Below, piece by piece: positions 56,340-64,000 of a DNA stretch of 64,000 bases (the first letter of the stretch is position 1; each line of letters starts with the position of its first letter). The stretch covers positions 55,757,049 to 55,821,048 of the forward strand of contig OY288239.1 in assembly GCA_958450325.1 (NCBI GenBank). Reading direction: 5' to 3'. Source of the DNA: Agrostemma githago. Lineage: Eukaryota; Streptophyta; Magnoliopsida; Caryophyllales; Caryophyllaceae. The position numbers and the translations under genes are program-made. The notes below the pieces were generated by a model that did not search any database, was not told the DNA's origin, and saw nothing but the letters and a program-made list of their open reading frames with translations.

Positions 56340-56651
56340 TCATGGCCAGCTCTTTTGTTTCGGCCTTTTGCTTTTTTTTCTTCTTTGGACTTCTGTTTTT
56401 TGTCCAGTTTTTTTTTTTTTCACGGCTATCCCTCTCTTTGATGTTGTGGGTGGATTCGGGGTTGGGCCTATCAGTTGGATTAGGCTTTTGAAGTTAGACA
56501 TTTGTAAGGTGTAAGCATAGTTGGTGTTTGTGTGAGTGCAACTCGCGGTGGAGTACTCTACGGTAAGCATGGTGATTTGGATCTCGGTATTGTCATCATA
56601 ATTCCGAGCAGGCTTAGTGGGAGCATCGTCCCGAGTTGGGTATAGAGTCAC
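56340..56651 (-). pseudogene. E2 gag relic
   Basis: The 103-codon minus-strand segment joins two separate parts of E1 gag: KPARNYDDNTEIQITM (E1 about 10340-10300) runs directly into YAYTLQMSNFKSLIQLIGPT (E1 about 9905-9840), so roughly 0.4 kb of gag is deleted. The knuckle is missing; the tail is Lys-rich low complexity. Confidence 0.75.
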
Positions 56652-58240
56652 GATGCTTCTTTTTTTTGCTTCTGGTCAGACTAACGCCTAAGGTAGGGAT
56701 TGATCAGTCTTATTGGAGGGGTGTTTATTGTGGGAAATGGGCTTGCCTTCCGTCTTGAACCCAAACTAGGAGACTACCTAGATTTGTCATAGGATTCGAT
56801 ACCGCTCCTGCTAAGGGTAGTTTTGTGGCTTTCTATACCAGACATGGAACAGGTAAAGGAAATCGCGGGCCTCGGTTCCTGCAGTCATTATAGATGTGCC
56901 TATAATAGTCACGTGCATGTGCTCACAGTGTATGATGGTGTTCATCATGTTCTCGGAAACACATAAGGAAAGCTTATATGAGAAATAGAAAAGCTTATTT
57001 TATTGAATTTTGAGAAGAGGACAGAATACAGTTCACTCTGACTCTGACTTTGAAATGAGGATGTAGGATATCCTAGACTCGAACTCAGACTTAGACTCGA
57101 ATCGGATCCGGACTTTCGAATGCTTGGTTGGTCGTTTCTTTTTGGTAAGGTCCTTGATTGGAGGAAACGACAGGTGCCACGACTCGCCTAAACTCGACTT
57201 TGCGCGAATGCAAGAGAGGGAGTCAAACTAGACATGGCCCGGGGTGACGGGTCGACAAAGACTCTTGGACCGTGATACTCGAACGTTGACCTAGACGAGG
57301 TAACAACTCTGGCTTGGACTCGACGATGAGACTCAAGCTGCACGAGGGTAAGTCCGAAAATGGGGCGACCGTGTTTGACCGCGTCACGTGTTTGGACCAA
57401 CCGTGGCGACCTAAACCTTTAGGAGACTCGGGTGTTCGTAGCATAGGAACGACTCGAAGAAGACATCATAAGGACGCCGGTGTATGATGAACGTAAGGTA
57501 CCCCTTAAGGTGACTGTGGTCGAATGCTCGGGTGGAGGACAGCCCCCAAGTGAGACTGAAGACTCTGATAGGACTCAGATGGTGCGGCATCTGAGTGACT
57601 CGAAAGTGACACACGTGAGACACCACGTGTAGGACATGACCCTTAGAGCAACCGTGATTGATCGCTCTGCTGAAGGGTAGCCCCCGAGTGAGATTGTAGG
57701 TTTTGCTAAGACTCGAGTGTCGGACGAGTGACCCTTACATGTAAGGACCACAAACCTTTTGTTATAGGGTTATGCCTTGTAAAAGGTTGACTCGGCCTCG
57801 AGGAAAGGCAGACGGAGTAAGGGAAGAAACTCGCGATGTAAGATCGGCAGAGTTTCGACGCTAGAGACCCTTGACTTGACTTGAACAAGGATAGACCCTG
57901 TGATTAGGGTAGACCCTTAAGTTAAAGGACTTGAATTGGGATGACTCGACTAACGGATTGAAAGACGGGCAAATTCCCCTAGGAAAGGTCATGGGGACCG
58001 TCCTGTCGGAGGGAAAGATCGCGTGTGACTTTCTAGTTAGGACTCGAGTGTTCAGACGAACCTTCCATTTACGAGTGTATGACTCGTGTTGGTCGGTTAT
58101 GCCTTTAGGAAAAGGCGGACTAGGATGGGGAAGAAACCCGTGATGTAGGATCGACGGAGTTTCGACGCTAAAGACCTTCGACGTATTACGAAAAGACCCG
58201 ACACACGAATTACGGTAGGTCCTATAATAAGGAAGGTTTT
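56652..58240 (-). other. E2 leader region with a duplicated block
   Basis: The E1 leader block GAAACCCGTGATGTAGGATC...GAGTTTCGACGCTAAAGACC occurs twice, at about 57795-57870 (diverged) and 58115-58180. The CTCTGACTCTGACT phrase near 57035 may be a relic of the Ser/Glu linker of pol. No gene. Confidence 0.55.
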
Positions 58241-59222
58241 TTGAAAAATGATTGAATTTTGAAAATTGAGAGGACAGTCCTGAAATTGGCAGTGGGCCAA
58301 TAGGACCGGGCATTTTGAAATATTAGAATGGTTGCGAGTAATTTCGCGTTTTGAAAATTGAGGAGGCGATCCCGTCTTTTGAAATTAACAGCATGCCGAC
58401 ATGGCCGAGTTTTTTTGATAAGTTGAATATTTGGAATTTTGAAAATTTGAATATCGAAAATAAAATTCCGAAATTTTGAAAATCGAAAATAAGATCCCGA
58501 AGATTTGAAAATCGAAAACGGCATCTCGGAGATTTGAAAATCGAGAATCACATCTCGAGGATCTGAAAAAAATCGAAATGGAATTTTGAAATTTGAAAAT
58601 CGAAATGAATTTTGAAAATTCGAAAATCGAATGGTGGATCGAAAATTCGAATTTTGAAATGGACAGTATGCTGGCTAGAAAATAAGCTACTTTGAGTCAA
58701 ATCGTTGATCCTAAATTTCGGCGGCATTCCGAGTTTTGAAAATTGGATATTTTGAAAAGACGGGTCCCGAAACGGACAATATTTCGGGTTTTTCAAAATT
58801 TGGTATTTTTGGAAAGATGCATTTTTTGAAATGACGGTTTTTTAAAAATGACACGGAAACCAAGTAGCACGTAGTCAAACAAGCATTATAACGACGCTTA
58901 TGTATGCTTTACACTAAGTCTCGGTCGGTCAAAATAGGGTCTATACCAACAACGATGGCTTTCTCGTGTGAAGGACGGACTCCCTAAGCCGAGTTGGTCT
59001 TAGGACATGCCGCGAAACCGAGACGAGTTCCACCATCGATGTCTTTAGCGCACCCATGTAGAAATGCATCGTGGTATAGTGGGACGTCGGTCACAAGTAA
59101 CCGGCCCGGGCAAAATTTGGGTTATCCATGAATCATTAAACTAATGCGCGTACACTAATATACGAACGATTTCTCTTCGAGTCTCACCCTAGGAACCCCG
59201 ATGACATGTGGTACATTAGGTA
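58241..59222 (-). other. E2 leader, GAAAATCGAAA-rich tract and PBS-proximal block
   Basis: 58241-58850 is a run of diverged TTGAAAATCGAAAT units; 58851-59222 matches E1 11470-11844. No gene. Confidence 0.6.
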
Positions 59223-59240
59223 TCCCCAGCGGAGTCGCCA
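59223..59240 (-). other. E2 primer binding site
   Basis: The minus strand reads TGGCGACTCCGCTGGGGA, identical to E1, 3 bp from the LTR. Confidence 0.85.
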
Positions 59241-59243
59241 AAT

Positions 59244-61050
59244 TGTGGACATGACGTAGGTCCACCCCGACGCGGCCACGCGCGGGTTTGGGTAGGCGAA
59301 TGAATCTCGTGGTGAGATTGTTCTCGGGTTCGAAATTTAAGTCAAAATGGAGTCGCCACCGAATTTTGTGGTTATTCGGAACCATACGAGCCCACTCTAT
59401 GTCGTCATGGGCTATACACAAAGTAAGCCCACTTCGATTTCAGAGTTCATGGGGCTCGTCCCTTTGCATTATTATACCGATACCGTTTACACCGGCTTTC
59501 GTATATAAAATGACTCTCGTGCGCCAATGGTTTCGGGCATACGGAAACCAGGGTTCTGAGTAAGGGGTGAGGGTACGTGTTGGGAAGCCCACTAAGGACA
59601 CCCAACCCCGCCCGCACATGGCGGCCTCTACTAAGACATCGTTCGTGTTCGTGTGCGCGCGCTAGTAAAACGATTAAATGATATGCAAACAGCGTTTTCG
59701 GGCTAAGCATGCGAGTTGTTGATTAACTACGTCATTTAACGCATCTTGATTCACGTCAAAGTGATTTAGCATGTGATGTTCATTTAAATAAATAAATGGC
59801 AAACATCAAATAATAGAAAACTCGTAAATAAATTACAAATTACACGGGCGGAATACAACCCGGAATTCACAATACAACGAGCAATAAAATAGAATAATTG
59901 AATTATAAGCAGCAAATGCTAACTAGAAACGGACCCGTATATAATAAATATAAACTAGACCGTAAGTTGTGCGAATGGACGAACTTCGATTAATTACGCA
60001 TTATATTGCGTATTAAGCGAAGGACGGAGATATGGAACCTAAGCGTGATGCTAGCCCGATCCCGAATCCCGATGCCTTGTCCCGACTTATCACATCGAGG
60101 AATAGAGTCTAAATTAATTATGTGTCGGGTACGACTAAAGAGTCGTCGACACAAGATTAATAGTGCAAGACCGTCGATCAAAGTCGTTTTAAGTGATATG
60201 ATATGCATGAGTTTTGAAAAATAGGATCACGTGATTGACTTTACACGTGTCGACTAAAAGTCGTAAAAAAAAGACGAGCCTCAAAATATGGAAATATGTC
60301 GCGAAAGTCGCCTATTGATGTAAGAATTAAAGAGGATAGAAAGGCGAGAAAACGAGAAAGAGGACTCGGCCGAACAGGCCTCCCCGCGAGTCGCCTGACC
60401 GGCGCGCGACTCGCATGGGGGTCTGGCCGTGTGTCCTTTATTTGTTTGAATTTGATAATTGACCGAGTTAAATAAAAATATTGCATTATTTAAATTCAAC
60501 TCGGTTCTCGATGTCATAAACGTGTATTATGCGATTATGAGACCGTTATCGGGATTTTATGAAATATGCTATTATGTGATTGAAAATCTTGATTAGTGAC
60601 GAAATTATAGTCCTCCGCGTCACGACATCGATACTAATCCTAAAGGATTATGTGATGTCGGTTTTCGCCTCAACGGATCTCGTACTAATCTTAGGAATGG
60701 AGTCTTACGCGTTCAACTATGAGCAATCACGATCGCGTTATGCCCTTGAGTACATTGGGGCGGCGCTCCTCGAAAGGGTGCCACCTCCGTCGTGACTCGT
60801 AAAGGGATTAAACGGACTTTGGATGATCGTCGTAGTCAAACGTGTTAAGATCCGAATTTTAATATTATATAAATCTATATATATACACGGTATTAATATG
60901 TTAATGACGATAATTAAATGTTAGAGGTTAGATACAATAAATAATAAAAAAAGTTAGATTGCGAAAAATGAAATGTTAGTAGCAAAATTAAAATAATGTT
61001 AGTAACTGAATTAAAATGTTAGTGTTAGTATGTTAATAATAATAATAATA

Positions 61051-61102
<52 letters not shown>

Positions 61103-61867
61103 ATATATATACATAATCAAAAAGAAAAGAGAAAGGAGAAAGAGATGTCGGGATTTGAATTACACCCTCAACCTACATGATTAAACGATCTCGGAAACGG
61201 ACTCGTAGTGGCGGCGTGAGCGGGGGAGTGTCGAGATATGTAGGGTGAGTTATGGTGTGTGTCTTTGACGAGTTTTGATCTCGGTATTTTGAATATGTAT
61301 GTGTGTGTATGTGTATGTGTATGAGTGCCTAGAACTCAAAATGATGAAGGTTTAAGATGTGTAAGGTGGAATGAGGTTTGAAAGGGTTGGAAAAACCTTG
61401 TTTTGAAGGTGATAAAAGGTTGAAAAAGTTGTGTAATGTGTTGGGGTGATGGGGTGTATTTATAGAGTGAGTGAGTTGGGTGAGTTGAGTTAATTTAGGA
61501 AGGGTTAACTTTTGATTTGATTTGGTTTTTGAATTTTGATTTGGGCGCCAGTTTCTAGAAGGTGAACTCGGCTGATTTTGTGAGACGGTTTCGTCTTTTA
61601 CCGGGTTTTGACCCGGTCGCTAAAAGACGGGATTTATTTCTGGTGACGGTTTTGACCCAAATTAGTCTTATTTTATTGGAAACGGCCCACTGGGCCTGAA
61701 TTTGAGGTCGGTTTTGAGAGATTTGCACTCCGCTAAATGCCCACGTCGGATACTATTGATTCCGAGTCCGTATTCGAGCGTATTAAGTCACGTTTACGTC
61801 CGATCATCATCGGGTGTTTTGTCGGGAACTGCTATAGACATTAGCAGGCAAAATGCGGGTGTCTACA
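59244..61867 (-). repeat. E2 5' LTR
   Basis: 2624 bp, same features as the 3' LTR; the TAA microsatellite is longer (61034-61100). Confidence 0.93.
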
Positions 61868-61872
61868 CATGT
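61868..61872 (+). repeat. Right TSD of E2 (CATGT)
   Basis: Identical to 51640-51644. Confidence 0.93.
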
Positions 61873-63473
61873 ATATATTTTTATGTTTTATTTTGACAAT
61901 ATATTTATGTCATAAAATCTGGAAAAATTTTAAAAGTTGAAAATTTGCACGTTTCGGTATTTTTATCGCTTTTACGTTAACGATTAAATCGTCATATTAA
62001 TTTGTAAAATCGTAATATTCGGCCTAAACATGTAATATATGTTTATATTCTGTAGAAATGATGTTTTTGATGATTTTTAATAATTTAGTATTTTTCTGAT
62101 ATTTTAGTTATCGATTATTGAATTATTACCGTTTACGGACAAAAACGATTAAAAGTCGATTTTTAGTTCTAGTACCTAAAAATTTTATTTTAATCTGATT
62201 TTTGACGTGGTGAAACTTTCTGATGAAATAGAATTATCTGAAGTTTTTCATAATTGTTCGGAATTGTTAAGTGGATGAATTAATTAATAGCTTTAAATCA
62301 TCGTTTATCGTTAAAACCGTGTTTGTCATTTAAATTCTCGATTTCTGGTCTTTTGTGTCAATCTGGAAAAAATATGATTCTGATGATTTCATAATAAATT
62401 GTAATTTTGTGATTTTTAGTGTTTTAATAAAATGTTGGGAACGATAAATTTTATTAATGGAATCGTTAATTGTGAAAACGGGTTTAAAAGACGGTTTTAG
62501 TAGGATTTTTAAAACTGGAATTTTTTGAAATCTGGAAAAATAGTAGTTTCTGGAAAATCATGATTTTTAGGTTTAATAATAATTTTTGGATATTAATACT
62601 TAATTCGTTTTGTAATTACTATTTTTATTAATCGTTATTCTCGAGATTAGACGATTAACGAGAAAACGCTTTAAAAACCGAGTTTTAGGATTCTGGAAAA
62701 TTTTTCTTTCTAGACAGAATGTCCATAATATATTTTAGCTATTTTGCGTAATTTTTGTACTATTTATTAAAGTCTTTAAGTAATAAATATTGATTTTTGG
62801 ACAAATTGTGATTTATTGTTAAAATGCTTCGCCTTACCTAAAAGAATTATTTTTCCATCAATTTTGAAATGTTTAAATCTGAAACCTTCAGAGTTAAATC
62901 ATCCCTTAACATATTCTAAATATATTCAATGGTTTAATTAAATAAAAGACGTTAAAAGATTTAATTTGACATTTGCCGTAAAATCCTATTTATGTTCGTA
63001 TTGTCGAAACTATTAATAATTAGGGAATTTTAATTTTATAAACTTTGAAAACACCCTGATTATTAGTATTAAAATGTTTAAGACATTTTTATTCATTTTA
63101 TAAACACTTGGAAGATATTTTAATAATTTCATAAACTCAAATGTTCCCACTTTAACAATTAATATCGTTAAGGCCGAAAGTATTAGTTTTATAAATCTAT
63201 ATCGTTTACTAAAAATGTTGTGTTAGTATGAACTAATATTTTTGATATTTTTATATGATGCTATTTTTAGTAAAGTGTCTGAAAATAGAAGTTTCCTAAA
63301 ATAGAAAGTTTCCTCTTTTAGAATATAATGATTACTCTTTTGTCCTCTTATTATTACAATGATTATATCTTTTGAATAGCGATAATGACTTTGTTTTGGA
63401 ATTAAGAAATAAGGATAAGTGTGGGGTTAGAGTAATACAGTCTAGGATGTACTGTTTTGCCATCAACTATAAG
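61873..63473 (+). repeat. E6 LTR, part 2
   Basis: Continuation of the LTR interrupted by E2. From about 63295 it is clearly homologous to LTR-B 24220-24400 (AGTTTCCTCTTTTA, GATAATGRCTTTGTTTTGGA, GCCATCAACTATAAG), so E6 is a diverged relative of the array family. The LTR end and PBS are not reached. No gene. Confidence 0.65.
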
Positions 63474-64000
63474 TGTTGAACCTTGGGTTGAATGCCTTAT
63501 ATGTTTTGATTATATCAATGCTCTAATTGTTTCAAAGTAACGTGATCATTGTGGAAGATCAGGTGGTTTATTACAGGAATAAGAGGAGCAAAAACTCAAG
63601 AAAGCACCCGGACAAAAAGTTCAAGGAAGGACGGCGGCATAGGATCATAAATGTAAAGAGAATGAAGAAATTGTATGACAAGGATAGTATAACCTTGAAC
63701 AAGATTATATTAATCTTAGTAAACAACCACACACGATCCGCCAAGATCTAAATCTAAAATATTTTTGTTATCTCTAAATCTTTGGTCGGTTGAATGAAGA
63801 TAGGTCAAAGAAAGAAGTTATCTATCAAGAGAATAATAGTTTTCAAAATAAATGATTCTCAAAATATCTTGATCTCTCAAAGATATTAGATAATCATTAA
63901 CAACGGAAACTAAATATATTATCTTGATTGATTGATATTTCACCTACCATATCTTCATTATGTGAGGAAGTACATCAATTAAGGTGATCTCCTTTCCCTT
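63474..64000 (+). mobile_element. Probable Ty1/copia LTR start (partial)
   Basis: Homology to LTR-B stops at ACTATAAG and is followed by TGTTGAACCTTGGGTTGAAT and ATATGTTTTGATTATATCAA, phrases typical of the start of plant copia LTRs. A 74-codon ORF here is not recognisable. The other end is outside the window. Confidence 0.4.

Larger units (their letters stand above)
51645..61867 (-). mobile_element. E2: young non-autonomous relative of E1 (no pol)
   Basis: 10,223 bp with a perfect CATGT duplication. LTRs 51645-54234 and 59244-61867 are almost identical, differing mainly in TAA repeat length. The PBS, PPT, leader blocks and LTR ends are shared with E1. Of the genes only a short gag relic remains; RT, RNase H, integrase and the antisense gene are gone. 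It must have been mobilised in trans, presumably by an E1-like element. Confidence 0.93.

Noticed and set aside
63527..63751. 74-codon Lys/Arg-rich ORF as a possible nucleocapsid or ribosomal-like gene.
   Set aside because: There is no recognisable domain or zinc knuckle, and it sits in a probable copia LTR.

Overview
The window is nuclear DNA of a flowering plant made almost entirely of nested transposable elements; I found no host gene, tRNA, rRNA or CRISPR array. The evidence is plant-type LTR retrotransposons (Tat-clade Ty3/gypsy with a second RNase H and antisense genes, and a chromovirus), Stowaway-type MITEs, spliceosomal introns and AT-rich spacers. I cannot name the species.

Layout. 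(1) 1-14493: element E1, a minus-strand Tat-clade Ty3/gypsy element whose left LTR runs off the window. It has gag, protease-RT, RNase H and integrase with five breaks, plus an intact plus-strand gene of two exons (about 521 aa) with its own TATA box, convergent with pol. (2) 14494-50307: a tandem array of a non-autonomous family with LTRs of about 3.9 kb and a non-coding internal domain of about 2.9 kb, in the order LTR-A(part), INT-A, LTR-B, INT-B, LTR-C, INT-C(part). Its PBS and PPT look like those of Tekay/Del chromoviruses. Later insertions split it: two solo LTRs in INT-A (16374-17968, TSD AGCGT; 18901-20794, TSD ATTAG); in INT-B the Tat element E3 (26487-38355), with decayed gag-pol, a satellite-like 137-bp repeat and an antisense multi-exon gene, and the chromovirus E4 (38529-44323); and a MITE in LTR-C. 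(3) 50308-63473: a diverged LTR (E6) of a related family, carrying a MITE and split by E2 (51645-61867, TSD CATGT), a young pol-less relative of E1. (4) From about 63474: probable start of a Ty1/copia LTR.

Because the array holds duplicate copies, several insertions can be checked against an empty site inside the window. INT-A supplies the empty sites of E3 and E4, INT-B those of both solo LTRs, and LTR-B that of the LTR-C MITE.

The most interesting signal is a set of short CG-rich near-palindromes, in clusters with centres mostly 20-22 bp apart (about two helical turns), in three LTR families: E1, solo LTR 1 and, more weakly, E2. A fourth family (solo LTR 2) has a longer palindrome with irregular spacing. 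The word differs between families, but E1 and solo LTR 1 share the core CGAYCG. Three clusters lie just upstream of a TATA box in U3, and another sits in the intron of the E1 antisense gene. Together with the TATA-driven, transposase-like antisense genes in E1 and E3, this suggests an element-encoded regulatory circuit; that link is inference.
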